Origin: Bifidobacterium colobi
Lineage (GTDB): Bacteria; Actinomycetota; Actinomycetes; Actinomycetales; Bifidobacteriaceae
Length of the DNA: 64,000 nucleotides
Assembly (NCBI RefSeq): GCF_018555455.1
Contig: NZ_JAFEJU010000004.1
Location: 1 to 64,000 of the forward strand
Direction: 5' to 3'
Shown here: piece by piece, positions 36,602-45,697 of the stretch
Position numbering within the stretch: the stretch's first letter is position 1
Layout: each line of letters opens with the position of its first letter
Made by a program: the position numbers and the translations under genes
Notes under the pieces: generated by a model
Database searches by the model: none
Seen by the model: only the letters and a program-made list of their open reading frames with translations
Told to the model about the DNA's origin: nothing

Positions 36602-37272
36602 ACCAGCACTACCGTCGATCTCGATTCACGAAAACCATGATTGCCGCCATCGCCGCAAGCTGCATCCTATGCTTGGCATCAGCCTGCACCGAACCGCTGC
36701 ACGGCGATAACACTGCGCAACCCCAGTCGCAAACCAGCGAGGGCATCAACCTCAATACCCACTATTCGACGGAGCTGAAACAGGCCCGCGAGCAGCTAGA
36801 GCAGAACGGCAATGATTTCGCGGCAAACATCCTGAAGGATGGCATCATTGCGGACAGCGAACTGGCCGAGCTGAACCATCGCGTTGTGCAGTGTTTGAGC
36901 GACCTCGGCTATAGCAAGGATTCCATCAGCATGGGGGAGTTGGGTGAGATGAGCATCCGTCCGCCGAGCGGAGTGACGCACGAGGAATCGGCATCATGGG
37001 GCGCCTCCGTGAATCAGGACACGCAAACCTGCACCGAACGCAATGGGGCGAACACCATCTGGCAACTGGCCAGCGCCGCGCAATTGAATCCGAGCAACGA
37101 TGGCAAGGATGCGAGGCAGACCTTCATCGATTGCTATATCAAGCAGGGGCTCGTCGGCGCATCATATTCAATCGATGATTATGAGCGAGATAGCAGAAAC
37201 GGTACCGGTCCGTTCGATGAAGCGCAACGTGCGGATGCGGGATTCCAACAAAAGCTTGAGGCATGTGAGTAA
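36598..37272 (+). CDS. putative lipoprotein, cysteine-patterned family member 2
   Basis: A 224-aa probable lipoprotein: a signal peptide with basic MNQHYRRSRFTK, a hydrophobic stretch and a lipobox-like CLASAC near residue 30. The mature part carries the family core NILKDGIIADSELAEL followed by QCLSDLG. Further cysteines follow in TCTERN, DCYIKQGLVG and the C-terminal EACE. The start at 36598 overlaps the previous stop (ATGA). An upstream in-frame extension reads inside gene 1 and was rejected. A terminator separates it from the convergent relative at 37361. Confidence 0.75.
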   Translation: MNQHYRRSRFTKTMIAAIAASCILCLASACTEPLHGDNTAQPQSQTSEGINLNTHYSTELKQAREQLEQNGNDFAANILKDGIIADSELAELNHRVVQCLSDLGYSKDSISMGELGEMSIRPPSGVTHEESASWGASVNQDTQTCTERNGANTIWQLASAAQLNPSNDGKDARQTFIDCYIKQGLVGASYSIDDYERDSRNGTGPFDEAQRADAGFQQKLEACE

Positions 37273-37308
37273 GTCATGCGGGGAGTGATTGACGCATTGA
37301 TATAGAAA

Positions 37309-37332
37309 AGCCTCCCCACACTAGGGGAGGCT
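37309..37332. terminator. hairpin between convergent genes
   Basis: A perfect 9-bp stem AGCCTCCCC/GGGGAGGCT (37309-37317 with 37324-37332). On the minus strand it is followed by a TTTTC run, so it should end transcription of the minus-strand lipoprotein gene and possibly serves both directions. Confidence 0.75.
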
Positions 37333-37360
37333 ACAAGAAATGTGCCTGCTTCCTCGCAAT

Positions 37361-38038
37361 CTACTGACGCGGATCGTCATTGCATTGGATCCAGCTCTCG
37401 TAATTCTGTTCGCTGTAGTACTTGCCACCGGGGTTGGTGAACTGTTGACTGAACTGGAGATACTCCTCGCCGTCCGCATCGACTATCGGAATATCTTCTG
37501 CGGTGAATTCCGAACCAACCGCGCCCTTGCGTTTCAAGCACTCTGCCAAATCCTGCCGTATCTCCTCAGCGGTGCGGTTACGCAACTCGCCATCCGGATC
37601 CTGAACCAACGCGGTGTAGAGAGCCGTGATGAAATACTGGCCTGATTGCTTGGAACAGATGATGTCCTGCTCATGAAACCGCTGCTGTTCGGCGTCGCTC
37701 ATATTGCCTGTTGGCATTTGGGCTGAGCCATCCGGGTTCACATAGTCATACACGAATCCGGCATCCGCCATGCAGGACTGGTACCGGTTCGCCACTTCCG
37801 TGGCCTCCGCTTCGGTGATCCGCTCATCGCGCAGCACATCCTGAGCGAATGTGTTGTCGTTTTCGCGGGCCTGATCGTAGCTCAGCCGGAAATCCTCAGC
37901 CCAAGGGCCCGAAAACGTGGGTTCGACTTGCGGTTGCTCGGCAGTGCCTAAGGATGGCCCGCTGCATGCAGCAGCTGAGCACATCATGACGGCTGCTAGT
38001 GCCGCGACAATCATATGTTGTGCCAGTACTCGCTTCAT
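37361..38038 (-). CDS. putative lipoprotein, cysteine-patterned family member 3
   Basis: A 225-aa probable lipoprotein with signal peptide MKRVLAQHMIVAALAAVMMC and a lipobox ending SAAAC. The mature domain begins FSGPWAEDFRLSYDQARE and continues DVLRDERITEAEATEV, SCMADAG, CSKQSG, ECLKRKGAVG and a C-terminal QCNDDP. This gives the four-cysteine spacing shared with members 2 and 4. GGAGAGGAAA precedes ATG 38038; the longer upstream frame has no family features. It is transcribed away from member 4, and both share a 208-base divergent promoter region. Confidence 0.78.
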   Translation of the reverse strand: MKRVLAQHMIVAALAAVMMCSAAACSGPSLGTAEQPQVEPTFSGPWAEDFRLSYDQARENDNTFAQDVLRDERITEAEATEVANRYQSCMADAGFVYDYVNPDGSAQMPTGNMSDAEQQRFHEQDIICSKQSGQYFITALYTALVQDPDGELRNRTAEEIRQDLAECLKRKGAVGSEFTAEDIPIVDADGEEYLQFSQQFTNPGGKYYSEQNYESWIQCNDDPRQ

Positions 38039-38246
38039 GGGATTTCCTCTCCGTTCGATGCGCATGCCTTTGGCACGGTCTGCCGGCCAAGAGTCATCGA
38101 ATAATCCGGGCATCATTGCCTGCCGATGATTCCACGGTACGTTCGACGCTTCGTCTGCGCACTGCTGCCTGTAATCTCCGCGACTACATCGGTCTGATGG
38201 TTTTCGACAAAACATGTCTATGCTGAATTGAGACAGGGAGGTCGTC

Positions 38247-38987
38247 ATGGTTGGTTGGGAAACAAGCAGAGGCCATATGCAACACGATGTTCGATATGCG
38301 CTTGCAGTGCTGATATCCGCATCCTTGCTCGCGACGTGCGCAGCCTGTGGTTCGCCGTCAGGTGCCGAATCAAACGGCAATGCTGCGCGACCCGCTGCAT
38401 CTGCCTGTAAAGCTCCGGATTTCACCGGCTCCTACGCCAACGAATTTCAGAGCGCCTACGATCAGTCCAAAACCGACTTGGCCAAACGGATTTTAGCGGA
38501 CTGCCAGATCACCGATGCGGAACTCAATGAGATGTTGGACGCTCAGAACGCATGCCTGGCACCATACGGATTGGTTGTTACGAAAGGCCAGCTCGCCCGC
38601 TTGCGGGAGAGTGCTTTGACCGACGACGAGATGAATCAGAAGAACACGGAATGCGCCGGAAAGACCGACCTGTGGACCGTCGAAGCACTGTATGACGAAA
38701 TGCAGGGCAATCCAAGCAACCTCGACACCGAGGCACTTCACAAGGCGTCATACCAATGCCTCAAACAACGTGACCTGCTGCCCAAGCCAATCAGCGAGCA
38801 GGAATACCTGGCGCTGGAAATCAGCAGTGCAGACGGCGAGACACAGATAGAGGAGAAGACCCGCACATGGAACGAGTTCTACAACATGTATATGGAATAC
38901 AACGAAGACGGCAGCAGGAACCCTGACTACAACGCCGATAAGGCACGGCAGTTCTGGGCTTGCCAGCAGGACCCGTTGCACCAGTAG
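38247..38987 (+). CDS. putative lipoprotein, cysteine-patterned family member 4
   Basis: A 246-aa probable lipoprotein: signal region with HDVRYALAVLISASLLATC and a lipobox ending CAAC. The mature part reads FTGSYANEFQSAYDQSK, RILADCQITDAELNEM, ACLAPYG, ECAGKTD, QCLKQRDLL and WACQQDP near the end. It therefore shares the core and four-cysteine spacing with members 2 and 3, plus extra cysteines. GGGAGG precedes the ATG. The adaptor gene of the ABC system follows after 34 bases, so this member is probably its operon partner at the outer face of the membrane. Confidence 0.78.
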   Translation: MVGWETSRGHMQHDVRYALAVLISASLLATCAACGSPSGAESNGNAARPAASACKAPDFTGSYANEFQSAYDQSKTDLAKRILADCQITDAELNEMLDAQNACLAPYGLVVTKGQLARLRESALTDDEMNQKNTECAGKTDLWTVEALYDEMQGNPSNLDTEALHKASYQCLKQRDLLPKPISEQEYLALEISSADGETQIEEKTRTWNEFYNMYMEYNEDGSRNPDYNADKARQFWACQQDPLHQ

Positions 38988-39021
38988 CGGTACCCGAGCG
39001 AAGACGAAGGGGGCAAGTGCC

Positions 39022-40209
39022 ATGACTCAGGGAAGCAAGGTGGTGGCCAAGACTAGGGCATCCCGTAAAGAACGCAGGGCTGCACGCAACGGCGTGGCGA
39101 TCTCCATCGTGATACTGCTGGCGCTGGTGATGCTTGCCATCGGCGTGAGTGCAGGGTTCCTTTTGACCCGCTCCACAATTCCACCCTCGCTGGTCTCCAG
39201 TGTCGAAGCCAGTACGGTGAAAGTGGCGGCAACCCAGTTCGACGACTCGCGTTCGATTGCGCTGACCGTGAGCTTGGGGGAATCTTCGGTGGTCGCTTCG
39301 CCGATTACCGGTACCGTCACCGGTATTGCCGTGGGCGCGGGCTCTTCAATAGCTTCCGGGCAGGTGGTATTCAATGTCGATGCCACACCGGTTATGGCGT
39401 TGCATACCGATGTGCCGCTGTATCGGGAACTCAAAAGCGGCATGCGAGGCTCGGACGCCGCGGGACTCAATGCCGCGTTGCGCAGGCTGGGCTACAACGC
39501 GCCGGACTCAGACTTGATGACGTGGGACACCATCACCGCCTACAATGCGCTCGCGCAATCCGTAGGCGCACGGCAATTGAGCCGCGAGAACGGCTGGGAC
39601 ATCGACCCCAGCTGGTTCGTATGGCTGCCCGCCGACTCGGTGACCGTCAAACAGACCTCCATCGCCGTCGGCAGGCAAGTCGCGGCCGGGCAGGATTTGT
39701 TCACCACGGCCGCCATACCGCTCAAAGCCACATTGCCGGCTGCCGCCGCTGACCTGGTGGCAGGGGAGCGCGTGATCACCATCGGCGACCAGACATTCGA
39801 CGTGCCGGCCGATGCCACGGAACTTACGGATGCGGCGATGCTGGCTGCTATCAATAATTCCGTGGCATTCCGCATGGCTTCGCTCGGATCGGATTCGGCA
39901 GGCTCAATGGCTGCCGGTAATACTTCGGCTGGAAGCGCTGCGGGTGCCTCCGCCGGCGGAACCCTAAACGTCTCCTATGATTGGAAACTGAAGCAGCCGT
40001 TGACCGCGCTCAGTGTGCCGCCGTCCGCCGTATATGATGCGGCTGCCGGCTCGGGTTGCGTCAGCGTCGATGCGAAGCCGGTGCAAGTGTCGATCATCGC
40101 CTCACAGCTGGGTAAGACAATGGTCAGCGTCGGCGGTGACCAGACGTTCGACCATGTGGATGTGACCCCGCAGACCAACGAACACTGCACAGCCCAAGGC
40201 GGTGCGTGA
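39022..40209 (+). CDS. periplasmic-adaptor-like (HlyD/MacA) protein with peptidoglycan-binding-like repeat
   Basis: A 395-aa protein with a basic N-terminus, one membrane helix (about 24-49) and a large outside part. It resembles actinobacterial HlyD/MacA-type adaptors: a lipoyl-like beta hairpin around VVASPITGTVTGIAVGAGSS, then a PG-binding-like helical insert LKSGMRGSDAAGLNAALRRL with LGYNAPDSD, and beta-barrel parts. A low-complexity Ala/Gly/Ser loop lies near residues 290-315. It is encoded with an ATPase and an FtsX-type permease, so it likely completes an ABC export or envelope-remodelling complex. Confidence 0.8.
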   Translation: MTQGSKVVAKTRASRKERRAARNGVAISIVILLALVMLAIGVSAGFLLTRSTIPPSLVSSVEASTVKVAATQFDDSRSIALTVSLGESSVVASPITGTVTGIAVGAGSSIASGQVVFNVDATPVMALHTDVPLYRELKSGMRGSDAAGLNAALRRLGYNAPDSDLMTWDTITAYNALAQSVGARQLSRENGWDIDPSWFVWLPADSVTVKQTSIAVGRQVAAGQDLFTTAAIPLKATLPAAAADLVAGERVITIGDQTFDVPADATELTDAAMLAAINNSVAFRMASLGSDSAGSMAAGNTSAGSAAGASAGGTLNVSYDWKLKQPLTALSVPPSAVYDAAAGSGCVSVDAKPVQVSIIASQLGKTMVSVGGDQTFDHVDVTPQTNEHCTAQGGA

Positions 40210-40210
40210 C

Positions 40211-40882
40211 ATGGTCGATAGGAAAGTGATATTGACCGATGTGGGGCACAGTTTCGACCGGACCGGCGAAGACATGCTGTTCCGACACTTGACGATGACA
40301 CTGCTGCCCAAACACGTCTATGCATTGACCGGACCATCGGGTTCAGGCAAGTCCACATTGCTGTCCATTATCGCCGGATGGGTCACGCCGGTAGCCGGTT
40401 CGGTGGAGCGCATTGACTGCGGGCGCGTGTGCTGGGTGCTGCAGAACCCACATGGCGTGGCCCGGCGCTCGGCCATCGACCATGTGGCCTTGCCGTTCAT
40501 CGCGCGAGGGGAGCGGCGGAGGACCGCAGAAACCCATGCAATGGAACTGCTCGAGGCATTCGGTCTGTCATCCTTGGCTCGAAAGCCCTTTCGTGATTTA
40601 TCAGGCGGTGAGGCGCAACGACTGATGCTGGCCCGGGGAGTGGCCTCGCACGCTGGTCTGTTGCTGGTTGACGAGCCGACCGCGCAATTGGACCTCAACA
40701 CCGCCGCCACAGTCAACGAGCATCTGCACAATCTTTCGATGAGCGGTGCCATCGTGGTGGTGGCCACGCACGATCCCCGCACGCGCGATGCCTGCACCGA
40801 TCTGATCGATTTGCGCGACTGGCAAAACGACGAGCCCGCACACGCCACTTCGATTGAGCGAGGCGGTGAACATCATGAATGA
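40211..40882 (+). CDS. ABC transporter ATP-binding protein (MacB/LolD type)
   Basis: A 223-aa ATPase. Walker A is GPSGSGKS, the Q-loop is LQNPHGVA, the signature is a slightly altered LSGGEAQR and Walker B is LLLVDEPTAQLD. It belongs to the MacB/LolD/FtsE type that works with FtsX-like permeases and adaptor proteins. Of two possible starts, ATG 40211 has AAGGCGG at a proper distance; GTG 40202 overlaps the previous gene. It overlaps the permease start by 8 bases (ATGAATGA), so the subunits are co-translated. Confidence 0.9.
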   Translation: MVDRKVILTDVGHSFDRTGEDMLFRHLTMTLLPKHVYALTGPSGSGKSTLLSIIAGWVTPVAGSVERIDCGRVCWVLQNPHGVARRSAIDHVALPFIARGERRRTAETHAMELLEAFGLSSLARKPFRDLSGGEAQRLMLARGVASHAGLLLVDEPTAQLDLNTAATVNEHLHNLSMSGAIVVVATHDPRTRDACTDLIDLRDWQNDEPAHATSIERGGEHHE

Positions 40883-42041
40883 AGCAAATGATCGCCGACC
40901 TCATATGCGGCTGGCCGGGATGCTCGGAGAGGCTTGGCGAGACCTCGTCACCGGCACCAGCCATGCATGCGCGCTCGCGGTCGGGCTTGCATGTCTGATC
41001 GTGTTGCTTGCCGGCGCCGATGGGCTCACCATTATGGGCATCCAACGGCAAACCGATGAATATGTGGCATCAGGCGGCTCAACCTGGATATTGGAATACC
41101 CGAATCATATCGACGGTGCAGCCTGCGATCGGCTCATCTCATTAGACGGTGTCGAAGCGTCAGGAGCGGTGCGGCAGTCGGACAACAAGCTGGTGTTCGC
41201 GGCCTTGCCATCCACCAGCGTGCCTTTGTATGACATCACGCCGGGTGCCGCCGACATATTCATGCTGAGCACCACCGGAACACAGTGGCAGTACGGGAAA
41301 GCTCGGAAATCCGGTAACACGACTGCAAACCGGGAAGGTACGTTGCTGTCCCACGAAGCGGCGGAACCGTTCCAGGCTCAAGCGGGGCGATCCCTGGCAT
41401 TGAAGGATGGGCGCGATCTTGATATTGCCGGAGTATTCGACTGGCCGGATGACGGCAGAAAATCCGGTTTCTCCTATGCCGCACTGACCCCGGTCCCCGC
41501 TGATTCGAGTGTGTCTTTCAGCCAATGCTGGGTGCGCGCATGGCCGCAGACCAAGAATCTCGAATCATTACTACGTCTGGCCAGTGATGGTACAGCCAGT
41601 GGGGCAACGGCTGAGCGGCCGCAGATCTATAAGCTCAACACCACCAAAGGCAGCGAACTGGACAGTGCAGTGCTGTTTGCATCGAGACTGACCGCCTTTG
41701 TGCCGTGGATTGCGCTCGCAACAGCACTGGTGCTGGGCTTTATCGCAATGCGCACACGCAAACTGGAAATGGCGTCCGCATTGCATTGCGGCGTGCCGAA
41801 AACCGCATTGCTCACACAAATCCTTTTGGAGACGGCTATTTGGGGAATCGCCGGCATTATACTGGCCAGCCCGTTGCTCGCATGGGTTTGGCTGAACAAT
41901 ACTACGGTCGAGGCTGTGGCATTGACAGACACATTGCTGCGAGTGCCGGCTGCCGCATTGCTTGGCGTACTGCTGGGCGCATTCCTAGCCGTGTTGCTCA
42001 CACGGGAAAATCACCTGCTCAAATACTTCAAGAACCGATGA
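40875..42041 (+). CDS. FtsX-like ABC permease (MacB type)
   Basis: A 388-aa permease with one helix near the N-terminus (about 32-55), a long outside domain (about 60-270) and three C-terminal helices, the normal MacB/FtsX plan with four membrane spans. The outside domain contains SGGSTWILEYPN and one cysteine pair region. Start 40875 follows AGGCGGTG. Its 3' end overlaps the convergent kinase gene by 14 bases. Such mechanotransmission complexes export peptides or act on outer-face proteins; the partner could be the lipoproteins encoded upstream. Confidence 0.85.
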   Translation: MNEANDRRPHMRLAGMLGEAWRDLVTGTSHACALAVGLACLIVLLAGADGLTIMGIQRQTDEYVASGGSTWILEYPNHIDGAACDRLISLDGVEASGAVRQSDNKLVFAALPSTSVPLYDITPGAADIFMLSTTGTQWQYGKARKSGNTTANREGTLLSHEAAEPFQAQAGRSLALKDGRDLDIAGVFDWPDDGRKSGFSYAALTPVPADSSVSFSQCWVRAWPQTKNLESLLRLASDGTASGATAERPQIYKLNTTKGSELDSAVLFASRLTAFVPWIALATALVLGFIAMRTRKLEMASALHCGVPKTALLTQILLETAIWGIAGIILASPLLAWVWLNNTTVEAVALTDTLLRVPAAALLGVLLGAFLAVLLTRENHLLKYFKNR

Positions 42042-42903
42042 GCCCGGTCAGTTCGCCAAGATTGAGTTCGAAACTCAAGCCGCGATCTTCGAAATGTGGT
42101 TGATTGCGGGTGTTGGCCATCGCATGCCGCACGAACTCGCCGGCGATCTGTGCCGATTCGGCAAGCCCGCGACCAGCCAGCACCGCGCCGCACAAGGCGG
42201 AGGCGAACGCATCACCAGTGCCGTGAATCATATACGGAAGCTTCTCATGAGCAAGCTCAATCTTCTGCGCCACGCCGGTTGACGCGCTCGCCACATAGTT
42301 GATGATGCGACCATCACCGCGGTCGATGCCTTTCAGCACCACGTTCTTCGCGCCAAGCTCAAGCAATGCCTCAAGCATCGTGTTCACAGCGGAATCATCC
42401 AAATCATGGCCCGGATAATCAGTCTTGGTCAAGATCGCGGCCTCGGTGAGATTCGGCATCAGCACATCCGCGCCGAGCGCCAAAGCGCCCATCGCCTCGC
42501 ATAGTTCCGGCGTATACGTGGGGTACATGCTGCCGCCGTCGCCCATCACCGGATCGACCAAACGCAACGCATGAGGATACTCGCGGTAGAGCCGTTCGAT
42601 GATCGCAACCTGTTCAGGGGAGCCAAGGAAACCTGAGTAAATACCGTCCAACTCCACGTCTTCGGCCTGCCAAGCATCCAAATAACCGTTCAGGATATCG
42701 GTGGTGTCGTGGAAGGTGAACACCTTGTATTTGGTGTGCGCCGAGAACAGTGCGGTCGGCACCGGGCACACGTCGCAACCAGCCGCCGAGAGAATCGGGA
42801 TCGCCGCGGTCAGCGAGCATTTGCCGTAACCGCACATGTCATGCACGGCAGCCACACGAGGAATATAATGCGGGTCGCGATCATACAGGGTCACGTCAGT
42901 CAT
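42028..42903 (-). CDS. pyridoxal/pyridoxamine kinase (PdxK/PdxY family)
   Basis: A 291-aa ribokinase-fold kinase that phosphorylates vitamin B6 vitamers to form PLP. Visible motifs are AVHDMCGYGKCSL, LVDPVMGDGGSMYPTY and the ATP/anion-hole GTGDAFASALCGA. The GYGKCSLTA variant near the N-terminus is common in Firmicutes and actinobacterial PdxY-like proteins. The ATG at 42903 follows GAAAGAG. PLP is the cofactor of the divergent metY product and of PatB. The gene's last 14 bases overlap the end of the permease gene from the other strand. Confidence 0.87.
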   Translation of the reverse strand: MTDVTLYDRDPHYIPRVAAVHDMCGYGKCSLTAAIPILSAAGCDVCPVPTALFSAHTKYKVFTFHDTTDILNGYLDAWQAEDVELDGIYSGFLGSPEQVAIIERLYREYPHALRLVDPVMGDGGSMYPTYTPELCEAMGALALGADVLMPNLTEAAILTKTDYPGHDLDDSAVNTMLEALLELGAKNVVLKGIDRGDGRIINYVASASTGVAQKIELAHEKLPYMIHGTGDAFASALCGAVLAGRGLAESAQIAGEFVRHAMANTRNQPHFEDRGLSFELNLGELTGLIGS

Positions 42904-43261
42904 GGAATCTCTTTCGGTCGGTATCGAAACGGTCAAGCACCACTCACGAAGCGTAGTCCAGTGAGCGAATCAACGTGTTCGCATGCTCGTATTGAATGCT
43001 GCCGATTCTGTGTGCCGGCTGTTCCCGTGCTCGGCGTGTCGCAAGTTTTCCGGCAAGAAAAAACGATGGTCGAAGAGCGTTGAATCCCAATGATTCCAAC
43101 GGGTTATAAGGGTCTATAGGCAACCGTGATAACGCTGAGCTTGCGCCGCGCCGAGTCGCGCGCGTACTTTCATAACCAACACCTCGCCAACCGCCGAACA
43201 CGGCAGGCGGGTGGCAAGGAAAAGAACCTCGCGACCAAGCACAACCAGCAAGGAGCACACC
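42904..43261. other. divergent intergenic region, pdxK-like / metY
   Basis: These 358 bases have no plausible gene. They must hold the promoter of the pyridoxal kinase (leftward) and of metY (rightward). A short hairpin around GTTGAATCCCAATGATTCCAAC lies at about 43079-43100, followed by an AT-rich TTATAA stretch. I saw no SAM riboswitch consensus. Confidence 0.45.
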
Positions 43262-44575
43262 ATGGCCGAGAACAAGAAGTACCGTTTTGAAACCCTGCAG
43301 CTGCACGTGGGCCAGGAGCAGGCCGACCCGGCCACCGACTCCCGCGCAGTGCCGATCTACGCCACTACTTCCTACGTCTTCCACAACTTCGATCACGCTG
43401 AGGCTCGCTTCGGCCTCGCTGACCCGGGCAACATCTACGGCCGTCTGACCAACTCCACTCAGGGCGTCTTCGAAGACCGTATCGCCGCCCTCGAGGGTGG
43501 TACCGCAGGCATCGCCGTCGCCTCCGGTGCAGCCGCCGTCGAATACGCCGTGCGCAACATCACCCAGTCCGGTGACCACATCGTCTCCTCCAAGAACATC
43601 TACGGTGGTACCTTCAACCTGCTCAAGCACACGCTGCCGCGCGATGGCATCACCACCACCTTCGTCGACCCGGAGGTTCCGCAGAACTTCGAGGACGCCA
43701 TCCAGGAGAACACCAAGCTCGTCTACTTCGAGACCTTCGGCAACCCGAACGCCGATCTGCCGGACTTCGAAGCCATCTCCGAAATCGCTCATAAGCATCA
43801 TCTGCCGGTGGTCGTCGACAACACCTTCGCCACCCCGTACCTGTTCCGTCCGCTGGAGCACGGTGCCGATGTCGTGGTCGAATCCGCCACCAAGTTCATC
43901 GGCGGCCACGGCACCACGCTCGGTGGCGTCGTCGTTGAGGGCGGCAAGTTCAACTGGGCCGAGGTTCCGGGCAAGTTCCCGACCCTGACCGAGCCGGATC
44001 CCTCCTACCATGGCCTGAACTTCTACGAGGCTCTGGGCGGCACCGCATTCGTGACCCGCATCCGCGCCATCCTGCTGCGTGACACCGGCGCAACCCTGTC
44101 CCCGTTTGCAGCCTTCCTGCTGCTGCAGGGCACCGAAACCCTGTCCCTGCGCGTTGAGCGCCACGTCCAGAACGCGCTGAAGGTCGTCGAATACCTGCAG
44201 ACCGTGCCGGAAGTCGAGTCCGTCTCCCACCCGTCCATCGAAGGCCGTCGCGACCACGCCCTCTACGAGAAGTACTTCCCGAACGGCGCCGGCTCCATCT
44301 TCACCTTCGACATCAAGGGCGGTAAGGATGCGGCACGTGTCTTCATCGACAACCTGCACCTGTTCTCCCTGCTGGCCAACGTGGCCGATGTGAAGTCCCT
44401 GGTCATCCACCCGGCTTCCACCACCCACTCCCAGGAGACTCTGGAGGAACTCGAGGATCAGGGCATCCACCAAGGCACCATCCGCCTGTCCATCGGCACC
44501 GAGAACATTGAGGACATTCTCGACGACCTGAAGGGCGGTTTCGAAGCCGTTCGTGCCTCCGGTCTGGCCAAGTAA
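43262..44575 (+). CDS. metY: O-acetylhomoserine sulfhydrylase (direct sulfhydrylation)
   Basis: A 437-aa PLP enzyme of the Cys/Met metabolism family that makes homocysteine from O-acetylhomoserine and sulfide. The start [20 protein letters not shown] is typical of MetY, including the [12 protein letters not shown] block. The PLP lysine is Lys211 in [16 protein letters not shown]. The C-terminal segment [13 protein letters not shown] binds the substrate carboxylate. AAGGAG precedes the start. Codon bias is strong, suggesting high expression. It fits the sulfur amino acid group in the window (metNI, metQ, PatB). Confidence 0.93.
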   Translation: MAENKKYRFETLQLHVGQEQADPATDSRAVPIYATTSYVFHNFDHAEARFGLADPGNIYGRLTNSTQGVFEDRIAALEGGTAGIAVASGAAAVEYAVRNITQSGDHIVSSKNIYGGTFNLLKHTLPRDGITTTFVDPEVPQNFEDAIQENTKLVYFETFGNPNADLPDFEAISEIAHKHHLPVVVDNTFATPYLFRPLEHGADVVVESATKFIGGHGTTLGGVVVEGGKFNWAEVPGKFPTLTEPDPSYHGLNFYEALGGTAFVTRIRAILLRDTGATLSPFAAFLLLQGTETLSLRVERHVQNALKVVEYLQTVPEVESVSHPSIEGRRDHALYEKYFPNGAGSIFTFDIKGGKDAARVFIDNLHLFSLLANVADVKSLVIHPASTTHSQETLEELEDQGIHQGTIRLSIGTENIEDILDDLKGGFEAVRASGLAK

Positions 44576-44671
44576 GCCCGGCAGGAAGCATGCTGACTCC
44601 GGCTGAAGGGGCATGATGCTGAAGGGGGCATCATGAAAAGCCGGAAAGGCTAGGGAGCCTTGCTCAAAGTC

Positions 44672-44709
44672 GAAAAGCCCGCACTGACGTCATGCAGTGC
44701 GGGCTTTTC
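44672..44709 (+). terminator. terminator after metY
   Basis: A perfect 15-bp stem (44672-44686 with 44695-44709) ending in CTTTTCC. A smaller 8-bp hairpin (44612-44619 with 44628-44635) precedes it. The rest of the 308-base gap to 44884 holds the promoter of the next ABC operon and no visible gene. Confidence 0.87.
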
Positions 44710-44883
44710 CGTATGTTGCCCAGCACTATGTTGCCCAGCTCAAATCAGCGTCGATATATGCTGCAGAACAGGCATCATCCTTAGGAATGACAGACCAACG
44801 CACGATGGGGCGAGCCTGTCTTTTTCCGTAAGTTGAAATCATCATCCGGATAACGGGTCCGGAATCTTACGGGAAGAGGAATC

Positions 44884-45675
44884 ATGACTTTCACCAATCC
44901 ACCGGTGCCGCCGTCTCCAGCCATTCAAGCCATCGATCTGGTCAAGGATTATGGCACCGGTTCCAATGCCGTGCACGCATTACGCGGCGTTAACGTCAGC
45001 TTCGAGCGTGGTAAATTCACCGCGATCATGGGACCTTCCGGTTCCGGCAAATCCACGCTGATGCACACGCTTGCCGGACTTGACTCGGCAACCAGCGGGC
45101 ATATTCTCTTCGGCCGCTCCGATTTGACGAAGATGAACGACAAGCAGCTCACCTTGCTGCGCCGCCATAAAATCGGTTTCATCTTCCAAAGCTTCAACCT
45201 ACTGCCCATGTTCAGTGCCGAACAGAACATTCTGATGCCGTTGACTTTGGCCGGTACCAGGCCGGACCGTGACTGGTTCAACCTGTTGGTTGAGACCCTA
45301 GGTCTTCAACAGCGACTCGATCACCGACCCAATGAGCTTTCCGGAGGCCAGCAACAGCGCGTAGCCATCGCCCGTGCACTGATCGCCAAGCCGAAACTCG
45401 TATTCGCCGATGAACCCACCGGCAATCTCGACTCAGTCTCCAGCGCGGAAGTACTGACCTTCCTCAAACGTTCCGTCGATGAGTTGGGGCAAACCATCGT
45501 CATGGTCACCCATGATGCGGTAGCGGCCTCCTACGCCGACAGAGCCATCGTCTTCGCTGATGGGCAGATCGTCGCCGACGAAGCACATCCCACTGCCGAA
45601 ATCATGAACAATCTGCTCATGGCCGAACGCGAACGCGCCACACAGGCAGCAGTGCCCGCGCGCCACGCACGCTAA
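44884..45675 (+). CDS. ABC transporter ATP-binding protein (MacB/BceA type)
   Basis: A 263-aa ATPase with Walker A GPSGSGKS, Q-loop FQSFNLLP, signature LSGGQQQR and Walker B LVFADEPTGNLD. This is the lipoprotein-release/antimicrobial-peptide class that pairs with large FtsX permeases. An extra C-terminal tail ends in ATQAAVPARHAR. GGGAAGAGG precedes the ATG. The permease follows after 22 bases. The neighbouring kinase and regulator on the opposite strand suggest a stress-induced efflux or detoxification module. Confidence 0.92.
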   Translation: MTFTNPPVPPSPAIQAIDLVKDYGTGSNAVHALRGVNVSFERGKFTAIMGPSGSGKSTLMHTLAGLDSATSGHILFGRSDLTKMNDKQLTLLRRHKIGFIFQSFNLLPMFSAEQNILMPLTLAGTRPDRDWFNLLVETLGLQQRLDHRPNELSGGQQQRVAIARALIAKPKLVFADEPTGNLDSVSSAEVLTFLKRSVDELGQTIVMVTHDAVAASYADRAIVFADGQIVADEAHPTAEIMNNLLMAERERATQAAVPARHAR

Positions 45676-45697
45676 TCAGACAGGGGAGTGAAGTCTT

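Noticed and set aside
42904..43261. SAM riboswitch before metY
   Set aside because: A hairpin is present but none of the conserved SAM riboswitch blocks I know could be found.
42944..44614. 556-codon minus-strand open frame
   Set aside because: Antisense shadow of metY; no recognisable domains and no ribosome binding site.
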